Below, in pieces: positions 44,350 to 54,017 of a stretch of DNA of 64,000 bases (its first letter is position 1; every line of letters begins with the position of its first letter). The stretch comes from Gracilimonas sp. Its GTDB lineage: Bacteria > Bacteroidota > Rhodothermia > Balneolales > Balneolaceae. Under the pieces are notes generated by a model, which was not told where the DNA came from, did not search any database, and was given only the letters and a program-made list of their open reading frames with translations. Location of the stretch: the NCBI RefSeq assembly GCF_040218225.1, contig NZ_JAVJQO010000006.1, forward strand, positions 434,001 to 498,000, given 5' to 3'. A program made the translations under genes and the position numbers.

Positions 44350-46020
44350 TTGAGCGACAATAAGATTATTTTTTCGATGGTTGGGGTAAGCAAAACATAC
44401 AAACCCAACAAAACGGTACTTAAAGATATTTACCTCTCCTTCTTTTATGGAGCCAAAATTGGTGTGCTTGGATTAAACGGAGCCGGTAAATCTACGCTTT
44501 TGAGAATCATAGCTGGAGAAGACCAGAATTACCAGGGTGATATCAGTATTCAGAAGGGAATTACTTTTGGATATTTATCTCAGGAACCCAAGCTTGATCC
44601 TTCTAAAACAGTTAAAGAGATTGTGGAAGAAGGTGTGCAGGATACGATGGACCTTCTTAAAGAATATGAAGAAGTGAATGCTGCTTTCAGCGATCCTGAT
44701 GCTGATTTCGAGAAGCTGATCGAAAAGCAATCCAAGTTGCAGGAAAAGATTGACCAGGTTGAAGCCTGGGATATAGACAGCAAGCTGGAACAAGCTATGG
44801 ATGCCCTTCGCTGCCCTCCGGGTGATACTTCGGTAGAAGTACTTTCAGGTGGGGAAGCCCGGCGTGTGGCGCTTTGCCGCTTATTGCTCAAAAAACCCGA
44901 TGTATTATTATTAGATGAGCCAACCAACCACCTTGACGCTGAATCAGTGGGCTGGCTTGAACAACACCTCGCCCGATATGAAGGAACCGTGATTGCCGTT
45001 ACTCACGATCGCTACTTCCTGGACAATGTAGCCGGCTGGATTCTTGAACTGGATCGTGGCGAAGGAATTCCGTTTGAAGGCAACTACAGTTCGTGGCTTG
45101 AACAAAAGTCCAAGCGACTATCTCAAGAAGAAAAAGAAGAATCCAAACGACAAAAGACACTTAAGCAAGAGCTTGACTGGATTCGTCAAAACCCGAAAGG
45201 ACGCAGAGCAAAAAGCAAAGCTCGTATTAATAAGTATGAAGAGTTGCTTTCTGAAGAGCATGACAAACGCCGTGATGATATGGAAATTTTTATCCCGGCC
45301 GGTCCTCGTCTTGGTGATAAGGTAATTGTGGCTGATCACGTGACAAAAGGGTTTGAAGAACGCTTGCTGATTGAAGATATGAATTTTCAGCTCCCTCCCG
45401 GCGGTATTGTTGGAGTAATTGGACCAAATGGTGCCGGTAAAACAACGTTATTCAAAATGATTACTGGTCAGGAAGAGCCCGATAGCGGAAAACTGGTTAC
45501 CGGCGATACTGTTGAGTTGGGATATATCGATCAAAAAAGACCCTTGGATCCTTCCAAAACAATCTGGGAAGAGATATCAGGAGGTCATGATCTTATTCAG
45601 TTAGGAAATCGAGAAGTCAATTCCCGTGCTTATGTAGCCCGTTTCAATTTCAGCGGAGGTGATCAGCAGAAAAAGGTAACAGAGCTTTCAGGAGGAGAAC
45701 GGAACCGGGTTCACCTTGCAAAAATGTTGAAAGAGGGTGCAAACGTACTATTACTTGATGAGCCCACAAATGACCTGGATGTGAATACTCTTCGCGCTCT
45801 TGAAGAAGCTTTATTAGAGTTTGCCGGCTGTGCTGTTGTAATTTCTCACGATAGGTGGTTTCTTGACCGTATTGCAACACACATCTTAGCTTTTGAAGGA
45901 AACAGCCAGGTGTACTGGTTTGAAGGAAACTATGAGGAATACGAGGAAAATCGTAAACAAAGACTCGGTATCACCGATGATCAACCACATCGCATTAAAT
46001 ACAAAAAACTAATGCGTTAA
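44350..46020 (+). CDS. ettA: Energy-dependent translational throttle protein EttA (ABC-F)
   Basis: A 556-residue ABC-F ATPase that binds the ribosomal E site and couples translation to the ATP/ADP ratio. Two nucleotide-binding domains carry Walker A GLNGAGKST and GPNGAGKTT, signatures LSGGEARRVALC and LSGGERNRVHLA, and Walker B LLLDEPTNHLD and LLLDEPTNDLD. The arm and P-site interaction motif region lie between the domains, in the basic stretch RQNPKGRRAKSKARINKYEE. The start is TTG at 44350; the encoded SDNKIIFSMVGVSKTY matches the conserved N-terminus, which an ATG at 44377 would remove. Confidence 0.95.
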   Translation: MSDNKIIFSMVGVSKTYKPNKTVLKDIYLSFFYGAKIGVLGLNGAGKSTLLRIIAGEDQNYQGDISIQKGITFGYLSQEPKLDPSKTVKEIVEEGVQDTMDLLKEYEEVNAAFSDPDADFEKLIEKQSKLQEKIDQVEAWDIDSKLEQAMDALRCPPGDTSVEVLSGGEARRVALCRLLLKKPDVLLLDEPTNHLDAESVGWLEQHLARYEGTVIAVTHDRYFLDNVAGWILELDRGEGIPFEGNYSSWLEQKSKRLSQEEKEESKRQKTLKQELDWIRQNPKGRRAKSKARINKYEELLSEEHDKRRDDMEIFIPAGPRLGDKVIVADHVTKGFEERLLIEDMNFQLPPGGIVGVIGPNGAGKTTLFKMITGQEEPDSGKLVTGDTVELGYIDQKRPLDPSKTIWEEISGGHDLIQLGNREVNSRAYVARFNFSGGDQQKKVTELSGGERNRVHLAKMLKEGANVLLLDEPTNDLDVNTLRALEEALLEFAGCAVVISHDRWFLDRIATHILAFEGNSQVYWFEGNYEEYEENRKQRLGITDDQPHRIKYKKLMR

Positions 46021-46085
46021 AGTTAACATATTTGCTTTTGCCTCGGGGTATAGGCATTTATTTATAACTGTAAAATTCAGCCGAT

Positions 46086-47834
46086 ATGACTACGGAAAAT
46101 GGTAAAGAGCGTCTGGATGTAAATAAGAAAGTGATCGCGCTTTTTGCGTTTGGCATTGTCTGTGCTCTATTGCTGATTCTTATTGTTAATATCTCTATAA
46201 ATACCGCCTCAGGTATCAGGGCCTATGTTGGTGGAGAGGGCATGTGGACCAAGGCCCAAAAGGAATCGGTTATACATCTTGCCAATTACATCCTCACCGA
46301 GAATGAAGAAGAATTTAGCCATTTCAAAAGCGTACTTCGGGTAAACCTGGGTGACCGAATGGGAAGAGAAGAATTATTGAAGGATGAGTATGACTACCAG
46401 ACCATTTACGATGGTTTTCTGATGGGAAGAAATCACCCCGAAGATATTCCACATATGATCAATGTGTTCAGGCGATTCCAATGGACACCAGAGGTTCAGG
46501 AAGCCATTGATGTATGGACCCAGGCTGATTATAAAATTGAAGAACTCATTGATTTTGCAGATTCCATAAAGTCCCAAATTGAATCTGATGAAGTGAGCAT
46601 GGAACAAAAGGCTACCTGGATAACCGAGCTTGAGGAATTAGATCATGAGCTTACAGATCTTGAAGTTCGGTTCTCAGCAGCAATGGGTAACATGGCACGG
46701 CTTGTTAATTCCATATTACGCTGGACTGTAATATTACTTGGGCTGTTGCTTATTGGTATAGGCATATGGCTGATATACCGCTTCCTCAATAGCACCAGAG
46801 TATGGATGGAAACCCTCAGAGAAAGTGAAGAGCGATTTAAGCACGTACTTTCGAACTCAAAGGATGTGCTCTATAAAATGAATCTGGATACCAAAGAATA
46901 TGAATATGTAAGTCCTGCTTTAAAAAGCATGCTTGGTTATGAGCCAGAGGAGTTCCTGAATGGCGGTGTATCTTTTATTCTCTCAAAAATGCATCCGAAA
47001 GACCTGGAGCGAATGCAAAAAGTAGTAGAAAAGTATGACTCCATTGAAGACAGCGAATTTCTACCGATTGTTGAGTTTCGGCTTAAAGACTCTAATGGAG
47101 ATTGGAAATGGGTTAGCAACGTCAGATCATTGGTTCGCGATTCACAGGGGAAACCAGAAGCTATCATCGGTAGTGTGCGAAATATTTCAACCCGAAAAAA
47201 GCAGGATAAGCAAATCAAGGAGTCGTTAAAGGAAAAAGAAGTGCTGCTTCAGGAAATTCATCACAGGGTGAAAAATAACCTGGCTATTATTTCAAGCCTG
47301 CTTGAACTTCAGAAAGATAATGTAAGTGAAGAAGTAGAGGCTTTGCTTTCTTCCAGTCAGTCCCGAATTAAATCTATTGCCAAAGTACACGAAAAATTAT
47401 ACGAGTCTCCCACACTTTCAAATATTCCGCTTGATACCTATATCCGCGAATTAGCTGAGGAAATCAAAAAAGCTTACACCAGCAACAAGAAAGATATTGA
47501 ACTCCAACTGAATGTCTCCCCTTATGAAATTGATTTGGATGATGCCATTCCTATCGGCCTTATCCTTAATGAGCTAATCAACAATGCTTTTAAGCATGCT
47601 TTTAAGGAACTTGATAAGGGGACACTAATGATTTCTCTTCAGAGCAAAGACAAAGGCATGGAACTGGTTGTGGCTAATGATGGTAATGCAATAGCAAAAG
47701 ACTTTGACCCTTCTGAAAGCGACTCTCTGGGCATGACGCTGATTCAGGTTCTGATTAAACGCATTAACGGGACACTACACATTGAAAGTGGAGACTGGAC
47801 TAAATTTAAGATTCAATTTGAGCTGAAGCACTAG
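46086..47834 (+). CDS. Membrane PAS sensor histidine kinase, HisKA_2/LytS-like type
   Basis: A 582-residue two-component sensor. TM1 (~18-37) and TM2 (~210-232) enclose a periplasmic helical sensor domain of ~170 residues. A PAS domain (~245-375, LKSMLGYEPEEFLNGGVSF and GSVRNISTRKKQD) follows, then HisKA_2 with EIHHRVKNNLAIISSLLELQ (phospho-His near residue 392) and a HATPase_c domain with PIGLILNELINNAFKHAF. This architecture is common in Bacteroidota and partners an orphan response regulator; none is adjacent. Its 3' end overlaps the convergent PH-domain gene by 29 bp. Confidence 0.93.
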   Translation: MTTENGKERLDVNKKVIALFAFGIVCALLLILIVNISINTASGIRAYVGGEGMWTKAQKESVIHLANYILTENEEEFSHFKSVLRVNLGDRMGREELLKDEYDYQTIYDGFLMGRNHPEDIPHMINVFRRFQWTPEVQEAIDVWTQADYKIEELIDFADSIKSQIESDEVSMEQKATWITELEELDHELTDLEVRFSAAMGNMARLVNSILRWTVILLGLLLIGIGIWLIYRFLNSTRVWMETLRESEERFKHVLSNSKDVLYKMNLDTKEYEYVSPALKSMLGYEPEEFLNGGVSFILSKMHPKDLERMQKVVEKYDSIEDSEFLPIVEFRLKDSNGDWKWVSNVRSLVRDSQGKPEAIIGSVRNISTRKKQDKQIKESLKEKEVLLQEIHHRVKNNLAIISSLLELQKDNVSEEVEALLSSSQSRIKSIAKVHEKLYESPTLSNIPLDTYIRELAEEIKKAYTSNKKDIELQLNVSPYEIDLDDAIPIGLILNELINNAFKHAFKELDKGTLMISLQSKDKGMELVVANDGNAIAKDFDPSESDSLGMTLIQVLIKRINGTLHIESGDWTKFKIQFELKH

Positions 47835-49278
47835 CTTCCCCTTCTTCTTCATGATATGGTTCATTCATCAACCATTTTAACACTTTAAAGGTGTCATTCA
47901 GGCTTATATCAGCTGCTTCAAAGCCCATGCCGCCGGCCCCTGAAGCAGCGGTCACTGTCATGTTTTGAATGTCTTTATTATCCTGAAATGGATTTTGGCT
48001 GGTCGCGATATTTTGGATTCGATTCTTCTTCACGATAGCCGTGGTCCGGGATACCACGCGGTATCTCATCCTGAGAATTTTCTCTCCCAAACCCAATGCA
48101 GCATCCTGATATCTCAGCCAGCCTAAATACCCCAAAATGGGAATCAGCATTAACGAGAGCCAGCCATATTCCAACAAATACCATATTACCGGAATGAGAG
48201 GTAACACAAAATAATTGGGCCGCCTGATGTATCTCCACAGAGTCTTTTTCGGAGGCCTGATTTGATATTCGGGTTCTTTGTATTCTTCAAGAAACTCACT
48301 TAAAAATGTACTCACCTTTTCTGACGCAATGAATGGAACAAGCACAATAGAACGCCCTTTTTGTGTTTGATCAAACCCAGCACTTTCCACATAAATCATC
48401 CCATACCCAAACGGCTGGCGGATAATACCCTCTACGAACCGAACTGCCTGAATACGGTTGAATGGTACGGTAATGTGCTTTCTCTCAACCAATCCACTGG
48501 TGATAATGAGCTCTTTGGATGTTTTTTCGAGCTGGAAATCCGAGTATTTGAAGATAACACCCAGGAAAGAAAGCGCCCATGAAATCACAATAATGGCGAT
48601 AACAATACCTATAATGAGGGTCACATCACTATAACCGGGGAGCGCTTCATATACATATTCGATGGTTTCCTCATTAATAAACTCATCCATTTGCCCTGAT
48701 ACAGCACCCAGAATAGATGCAATAAGACCAAAGTTTCCGGAGGTAAAAGCAGCAAAAACCAAGTCTTTGGTCGATAACTTCCATTGACCAAGTATTTCAT
48801 CCTCTTCTTCTTCAGCTACCTTTTCAGTGCCTTCTCCATTCATTCTCTTTTTACGCAATTCTGTTCGAAGAGCCTCTGCATCTCCCCTTGATATCGCGCT
48901 TATTGTAGCCGTTTCGGTTCCCCCGCCGGCTGTTTTAACCTCCACTTTTACCAATCCAAACATACGCTGTAACAATCCCTCAGTGATATCAATCACCTGG
49001 ATACGATCTTTAGAGAGGTACATATTACTTTTTACAAGAACCCCTTTCTTTATTTGCAGTTCATCTTCATGAACACGATATCTGAACACAACCCAGCTCA
49101 ATACTCCACTAATGAGAGTAATCGCAATACCTCCCAGCAGCAGATAAATGAAATACCCCTCGGTGTTGGAGCTTCCAATGAAAAGCAGAATAATGATCGT
49201 GATAAAGTTCTGCTTGATACTTTCTATCACTCGTGTGACCGCAGCAATTGGATGTTGCCGTTTAAACTCAGACATCAT
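47806..49278 (-). CDS. Bacterial PH-domain membrane protein (YdbT-like)
   Basis: A 490-residue protein with about five or six membrane helices and three bPH_2 modules. Each module pairs hydrophobic helices with a basic strand segment: VSWVVFRYRVHEDELQIKKG, LVERKHITVPFNRIQAVRFV and RYRVVSRTTAIVKKNRIQNI. This is the YdbT layout. The upstream gene is the shorter YdbS-like partner, overlapping by 11 bp, so the two form one unit as in Bacillus ydbST. Function is unknown; a role in envelope stress is proposed for the family. The C-terminus overlaps the sensor kinase by 29 bp. Confidence 0.9.
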   Translation of the reverse strand: MMSEFKRQHPIAAVTRVIESIKQNFITIIILLFIGSSNTEGYFIYLLLGGIAITLISGVLSWVVFRYRVHEDELQIKKGVLVKSNMYLSKDRIQVIDITEGLLQRMFGLVKVEVKTAGGGTETATISAISRGDAEALRTELRKKRMNGEGTEKVAEEEEDEILGQWKLSTKDLVFAAFTSGNFGLIASILGAVSGQMDEFINEETIEYVYEALPGYSDVTLIIGIVIAIIVISWALSFLGVIFKYSDFQLEKTSKELIITSGLVERKHITVPFNRIQAVRFVEGIIRQPFGYGMIYVESAGFDQTQKGRSIVLVPFIASEKVSTFLSEFLEEYKEPEYQIRPPKKTLWRYIRRPNYFVLPLIPVIWYLLEYGWLSLMLIPILGYLGWLRYQDAALGLGEKILRMRYRVVSRTTAIVKKNRIQNIATSQNPFQDNKDIQNMTVTAASGAGGMGFEAADISLNDTFKVLKWLMNEPYHEEEGEASASAQIES

Positions 49279-49777
49279 CTTTCACCTTACGTACAAGAGT
49301 CGAGATGGTGGTGCGAAGCTCGTCGGCGGTATCATCGTCCAGAGCAGGAATTTCATGCGTGGTTGCAGCCGTAGAAATAGTAACGGAAGACAGTCCAAAT
49401 TTTCGATAGATCGGACCTTGTTTGGTATCAACATGCTGAACGCGATTTATAGGAACAAGGGTTCTTTTCTTGATGATAATACCGCGAAGCATATCTATTT
49501 CTTTTTCTGAAACATCATACTTCCACCTTTTCCAGCGTAAATTGGGAAACAGAATTCCTGTACATAGATAAAATATTACAGAGGCTACAAATAGTGCAGA
49601 AAATAACAGCCAGTCTATTCCGTGATACCAGGCTGTTGCTGCATCCAGATTATGATTAATAGCCAAAGCCAGATATATGATAACCGGGGCAAACCAAAGT
49701 AATCCAAATAACAAGGCATTTACAGTCCAGGCTTTGATTGCATCTTTATGTATTCGGGTATTAGGCTCTTGATTCAT
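49268..49777 (-). CDS. Bacterial PH-domain membrane protein (YdbS-like)
   Basis: A 169-residue protein with two membrane helices (~20-45 and ~55-75) followed by one bPH_2 module containing RWKRWKYDVSEKEIDMLRGI and IIKKRTLVPINRVQHVDTKQ. The LVPxxRIQHVDxxxG pattern is the family's hallmark. It is the first gene of a two-gene unit with the YdbT-like protein, which begins inside its last 11 bp. Confidence 0.9.
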   Translation of the reverse strand: MNQEPNTRIHKDAIKAWTVNALLFGLLWFAPVIIYLALAINHNLDAATAWYHGIDWLLFSALFVASVIFYLCTGILFPNLRWKRWKYDVSEKEIDMLRGIIIKKRTLVPINRVQHVDTKQGPIYRKFGLSSVTISTAATTHEIPALDDDTADELRTTISTLVRKVKDDV

Positions 49778-49850
49778 GCACTTTTTTAGATTGAAGCATT
49801 TATTTCAGCCTGATAATAAAAAAGATAAATGGATAAATGTTCCTGAAAAT

Positions 49851-49876
49851 AAAAAAAGCCACACAAGGTGGCTTTT
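49851..49876 (-). terminator. Intrinsic terminator after the histone H1-like gene
   Basis: Stem AAAGCCAC/GTGGCTTT (49855-49862 with 49868-49875) and a 5-nt loop; read on the minus strand it is followed by a T-run. It ends the histone H1-like transcript. Confidence 0.85.
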
Positions 49877-49898
49877 CTTTAATATTTGATAGAAGAAA

Positions 49899-50075
49899 TT
49901 ACATAGCGTTTTTCTTCGCTTGAATTTCCTGCCGGATTTCGTGAGAAAGTTTCTTAAGAGTCATCAGGTGCTTGCGGGCACGTGTTCCGGCAGCTTTATT
50001 TCCTTTCTCATAAAATTTCTTCATGTCAACTTGCAGTTCTTCTACTACGTTGTTGATATCGTCCATTCTACTCAT
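49899..50075 (-). CDS. Histone H1-like (Hc1-type) DNA-binding protein, short
   Basis: A 58-residue basic protein read directly from the sequence: it opens MSRMDDINNVVEELQVDMKK, continues with FYEKGNKAAGTRARKHLMTL, and ends IRQEIQAKKNAM. It corresponds to the N-terminal helical core of chlamydial Hc1 found as a stand-alone protein in Bacteroidota, and the GNKAAGTRARK segment is the family hallmark. It lacks the Lys/Ala-rich C-terminal tail of Chlamydia. The ATG at 50075 and terminator at 49851-49876 frame a monocistronic gene. A nucleoid role is inferred from the family. Confidence 0.88.
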   Translation of the reverse strand: MSRMDDINNVVEELQVDMKKFYEKGNKAAGTRARKHLMTLKKLSHEIRQEIQAKKNAM

Positions 50076-50220
50076 GTGTTGTACTCCTTATAATTTTGTT
50101 TCGGTTAAAGGTGTTTTTAGAACTGAATAAACACCTGCTTTTTTAATAGTACTGTCTTGATTAATACAGTATAAAATCTGCGTTAATTTAATAAATAAGC
50201 AGATAAATACATTGTTTTCT

Positions 50221-51513
50221 TTAATTTTGGATTATAGGCACTTCTTCCCGGGTTGTTCCCTTAATCTCATCCACTCCAAACATTAACGCCAATCCCACAA
50301 CCAAAAGCAACAAAATAGCACTCATTCCCCACCTTTGGCTATCCATAAACAAGGTAATCCAACCCACCATAATAGGTCCCGCAAATGTGGTCACTTTTCC
50401 TGATAAGGCAAATAGCCCATACATTTGATTTCGTTTATCTTGGGGCGCCAATCTCCCCATGAATGTCCGGCTCGAGGCCTGTACCGGTCCCACGAAAATT
50501 CCAAGCAGTAATCCCCATATCCAAAACCATATCTCCGCTTCTACAAAAAGAACCGCCACAACCGGGATAATCAGCCCCGTTAACGACCACACTATCGTGT
50601 TCTTACTACCCGTGATATCATCCAGCCATGAAAACCCGAAAGCCCCTAACCCAGCAGTCACATTGAGAGCGATACCAAACATAAAGATCTGGCCCGTATC
50701 AAAACCGAAAGTTCCGGCAGCATAAACACCACCCATTGCAAAAATAGTTGCAAGTCCGTCGTTGTAGAACAATCGTGCGAGTAAAAACTTCCAGATGTTC
50801 GGCTCATCCTTCAGCATGGCAAGGCTTTTCTTCAGCCCTTTCATCCCATCCTTAACTGCAACAGAAATACTCTTATTTTTTGAAGGAGTATCAGCGGTTT
50901 TAAAGAAAAGAGGCAAACTAAAAAGCGCATACCAAAGGCCTGTAAAAAGGAACGTAATGCGCACATTCTGAAGTGAACTTTCATCTAAACCGAATACATC
51001 CGCACCATATTCAACAAATCCAAAATAACCGATAATCAGGCAGATTAAACCACCTGCATATCCCATTGCCCAGCCCCAGCCCGACCATTTGCCAATGGTT
51101 AAACTGGTGGTTAAATCAGGCAGCATGGCGTTGTAAAAGATAAATGACAGCTCTGCTCCCAGCGTAGCTATAAAAGCCATTATCAAGGCAAACCAGATAA
51201 AATCAGAACTCGGTTCAGCAAACCATAACATACTACAGCCGAACACACACATTAAGGTAAAAAAGCCGATCCAGGGCTTTCGCCTTCCGCCTTCATCTGC
51301 AATGGAGCCAAGGAATGGAGCAGACAAAGCAATAACAAATCCCGCAAGTCCTATCATATTTCCCCATAACGCCGTACCTGAAGTTTCATTTTCAGCGATA
51401 GATTGTGCGAAATAGGCAGCAAAAACAAAGGTTTGTATCATTACGAAATAAGCTGAATTAGCCCAGTCGTACATGGCCCACGCAAAGAGCCCTTTCGAGG
51501 ATTTGTCAGACAT
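50221..51513 (-). CDS. MFS transporter of the UMF1/Atg22-like group
   Basis: About 430 residues with twelve membrane helices. The start is taken at ATG 51513 (MSDKSSKGLFAWAMYDWANS), because the longer frame from 51588 adds an atypical leader. AMYDWANSAYFVMIQTFVF in TM1 is the signature of UMF1/vacuole-effluxer-like MFS proteins, and GRLAPQDKRNQMYGLFALSG in the TM10-11 loop supports it. Substrates are unknown in bacteria; amino-acid or peptide export is suggested for the eukaryotic relatives. Confidence 0.9.
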   Translation of the reverse strand: MSDKSSKGLFAWAMYDWANSAYFVMIQTFVFAAYFAQSIAENETSGTALWGNMIGLAGFVIALSAPFLGSIADEGGRRKPWIGFFTLMCVFGCSMLWFAEPSSDFIWFALIMAFIATLGAELSFIFYNAMLPDLTTSLTIGKWSGWGWAMGYAGGLICLIIGYFGFVEYGADVFGLDESSLQNVRITFLFTGLWYALFSLPLFFKTADTPSKNKSISVAVKDGMKGLKKSLAMLKDEPNIWKFLLARLFYNDGLATIFAMGGVYAAGTFGFDTGQIFMFGIALNVTAGLGAFGFSWLDDITGSKNTIVWSLTGLIIPVVAVLFVEAEIWFWIWGLLLGIFVGPVQASSRTFMGRLAPQDKRNQMYGLFALSGKVTTFAGPIMVGWITLFMDSQRWGMSAILLLLVVGLALMFGVDEIKGTTREEVPIIQN

Positions 51514-51692
51514 AAAATGATTTTGAGTGGATAGTGTGTCCGAATATCGGTTTTGGAGGGGGGAATGCAAAATTAAATAACCATACATTACCGATACCTG
51601 AGTTTTATCTCAGATGCTGATCCTCACAATTCCATCACAAACTTTAAAAGTTCCATAACATTAAAACCCCTACTATCTTATCAAAAAAAGAT

Positions 51693-52676
51693 ATGCGCCT
51701 GCTTTTACCGATTCTCGTTCTTTTTACTTCAGCTTGTACCATTCAACAGCAAAAAGAAAAGCCCTCCTCTAACTCATTTTCTCAAGCAATAACCACACCG
51801 GCCTGGTATCAGGCTTCTGATTTTGATACGGTAAAAGTATTGTCCTGGAATGTGGAGCATTTTGTGGATAGCTACGATAATCCTTATATAGATAACGGAC
51901 GGGAAAACACTCCACCCGAAAACATGCAGGAACGGCGGAAACTATTCGTGGAAATCATCAAAGAAGCGAATGCAGATCTTGTAGTACTTCAGGAGTTTGA
52001 AAGCGACAGTTATGCACAGCAACTAGCTGAGGAGTATTTTCCGGAATTAGGATATAAGGTTTTTGCAGGGCACGAAAGTAATGACTGGTACATGAATGTG
52101 GTTGTTATGAGCCGCATACCGCTTGGGCTCTTTCACAGTTATGCAACTTCCAATACCCCAATTATCGGGCAAACTGACGATGACGGCAATCCTGCTTCAC
52201 AAGAATTTACCAACAATCGGATGTGGACTACAGAGGTGATTGTAAACCCAGATTACAGCTTTTCTTTAACCGGAGTGCACTTGAAGGCGGGACGTGGAGA
52301 GCGCAATGAAAATTGGAGACTGGGACAAATCAACTTGTTAAGAGCACATTATAAGCAGCTGCTCGCTCTTAATCCCAACCAGAATATATTAACGGTTGGT
52401 GATTTTAACAGCACTCCCGACAGTGATGAGTTTAAAGCATTTTTAGGTGCTGGCACAGAAGTGGAGTTCATTGATCCTCTGGCAGGTACGGATGTGTTTT
52501 CACACCCGGCAGATTCAGCCTTTTGGCGTATTGATCATATCCTTCCAAACAGGAATATGCATGCAGAAATTGTGAATGATACAGTGATTGTTAATTATTT
52601 CTTTTCGCTTGATTCTATGGAAATGGCGGCTGATCACCTGCCAATGAGCGTAGAAATTATCTCCCGGGATTTATAA
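51693..52676 (+). CDS. Endonuclease/exonuclease/phosphatase (EEP) family lipoprotein
   Basis: A 327-residue lipoprotein (lipobox FTSAC) of the DNase I-like EEP fold. Active-site blocks are ordered as expected: VKVLSWNVEHFVDSYD (Asn), DLVVLQEFESD (metal-binding Glu), LTGVHLKAGRGERN (His/Lys), LTVGDFNSTPDSDEF (Asp/Asn) and RIDHILPNRN with ADHLPMS (terminal Asp-His). It could be an extracellular nuclease or a phosphodiesterase on lipids. It converges with the protoporphyrinogen oxidase gene and overlaps it by 6 bp. Confidence 0.9.
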   Translation: MRLLLPILVLFTSACTIQQQKEKPSSNSFSQAITTPAWYQASDFDTVKVLSWNVEHFVDSYDNPYIDNGRENTPPENMQERRKLFVEIIKEANADLVVLQEFESDSYAQQLAEEYFPELGYKVFAGHESNDWYMNVVVMSRIPLGLFHSYATSNTPIIGQTDDDGNPASQEFTNNRMWTTEVIVNPDYSFSLTGVHLKAGRGERNENWRLGQINLLRAHYKQLLALNPNQNILTVGDFNSTPDSDEFKAFLGAGTEVEFIDPLAGTDVFSHPADSAFWRIDHILPNRNMHAEIVNDTVIVNYFFSLDSMEMAADHLPMSVEIISRDL

Positions 52677-54017
52677 CCCGGCAGCTAATTCTTCAGCCAG
52701 CCCTTCGGCTCCCTGAATACAATCCGGCACAGAAACACCCCATTGGTAATTTCCGCCGAAATACAGACCCGGATTTCCGCCTTCAAACCGATCCAGTTTT
52801 GCTTTTTGTTGTTCATAACCAACTTCAAATTGGGGAATAGCTTTTTTCCAGAGCCTTGATCTAATTACGGAAGGTCTTGCATCAAATTGCATCAGCCTGC
52901 AAAACTCCCGAATGCCCTCTTGCTCTACCTGTTCTTTTGGTTCTGTCAGTATTCCACGGTCATGAGCTCCTCCTATCATCAGCGTGAATTGATGCTGATC
53001 TTTATTAGTAAGCTCCGGAAATATACTTGACTTCCAAATGGCACCAAGCAGTCTGATTCTTTCCTTACGGGGTACTAAAAAGCCAAAACCTTCTGTAATA
53101 AAATCTATTTCAGCTTTATTAAAGGTAAGCTGGACCGAAAGCATCGGGGCATAATCAATATTCATCAGCTCCGCCGAAAGCTCCGGTTCAAAGCCCTCCA
53201 GAATTCTTCCCAAATTATAAGCCGGAATACATGAAATCACATTTAGTGAATGATATGTTGCTTCTTCGGTTGCTACTTCAAAGCCTGAATCACTCTTTTT
53301 TAAACTGAGCACTTCATCGTAAGTAATGTGGTCTGAAATCTTCTCTGTAATAGCATCCGTTAACTGCTGGATACCTTTTTTAAATGAAAGCACCATTGGC
53401 TTAACTTCTCTCTTCTCTTTTTTGGAACGAATGGCACCCCAGGAAACAGACCCATAATCCTGTTCAAACTCAGCTAATTTTGGCAATACCGATTTTTTGC
53501 TCATCCGGTAAATATCCCCTGCATAAATCCCTGAAAATATCGGGTCTGCTAAATAGTCTACCGCTTCTTTACCAATCCTTCGTTCAAGAAATTCCCCAAT
53601 GCTTTCATCTTCACCGGATCCTGCCTCAATAAAAGGCTCTTTCAACAACCTAATCTTCCCGCTGGCAGACAGAACCTTCGTTGAAATCAGTGAAGAAATA
53701 TTTGGTGACAGAGACTGAAGCTTTCCGTCTCTGACAATATATCTGGTTTTGAAAGCCTCAGATATTCCGATCAGGTCATCAGATATTCCGAGATCTTTAG
53801 CGATTTTTCTGATCTGTCCGTTTCGATCACGTAGGGAATTGGGTCCAAAATCCATAACAGACCCCTCAATATATTCGGAAGCTATAACTCCCCCCGTTTC
53901 ACTTTGCTTTTCGAATAACTTAAATGAAATCCCTTTTTGGCGGAGAAACCAAGCTGTGGATAGTCCTGAAATTCCACCGCCCAAAATAATAACTTCGTGT
54001 GAAGTTAAGTTGCTCAA
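52671..54017 (-). CDS. hemG: Protoporphyrinogen/coproporphyrinogen oxidase, HemY-type flavoprotein
   Basis: A 448-residue FAD enzyme of the oxygen-dependent type that aromatises a porphyrinogen late in haem synthesis. The FAD-binding fold opens VIILGGGISGLSTAWFLRQK with a downstream Glu-Lys (LFEKQSETGGVI), and the C-terminus GNPGLYFGGNYQWGVSVPDC is the family's second FAD block. The start is TTG at 54017, overlapping the ferrochelatase stop as TTGA, so the pair is translationally coupled. Protoporphyrinogen rather than coproporphyrinogen is likely because a ferrochelatase accompanies it, though this cannot be settled by eye. Confidence 0.93.
   Translation of the reverse strand: MSNLTSHEVIILGGGISGLSTAWFLRQKGISFKLFEKQSETGGVIASEYIEGSVMDFGPNSLRDRNGQIRKIAKDLGISDDLIGISEAFKTRYIVRDGKLQSLSPNISSLISTKVLSASGKIRLLKEPFIEAGSGEDESIGEFLERRIGKEAVDYLADPIFSGIYAGDIYRMSKKSVLPKLAEFEQDYGSVSWGAIRSKKEKREVKPMVLSFKKGIQQLTDAITEKISDHITYDEVLSLKKSDSGFEVATEEATYHSLNVISCIPAYNLGRILEGFEPELSAELMNIDYAPMLSVQLTFNKAEIDFITEGFGFLVPRKERIRLLGAIWKSSIFPELTNKDQHQFTLMIGGAHDRGILTEPKEQVEQEGIREFCRLMQFDARPSVIRSRLWKKAIPQFEVGYEQQKAKLDRFEGGNPGLYFGGNYQWGVSVPDCIQGAEGLAEELAAGL

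Noticed and set aside
51514-51588. N-terminal extension of the MFS transporter
   Set aside because: It adds a 25-residue unconserved leader; the family signature starts at MSDKSSKG (51513).
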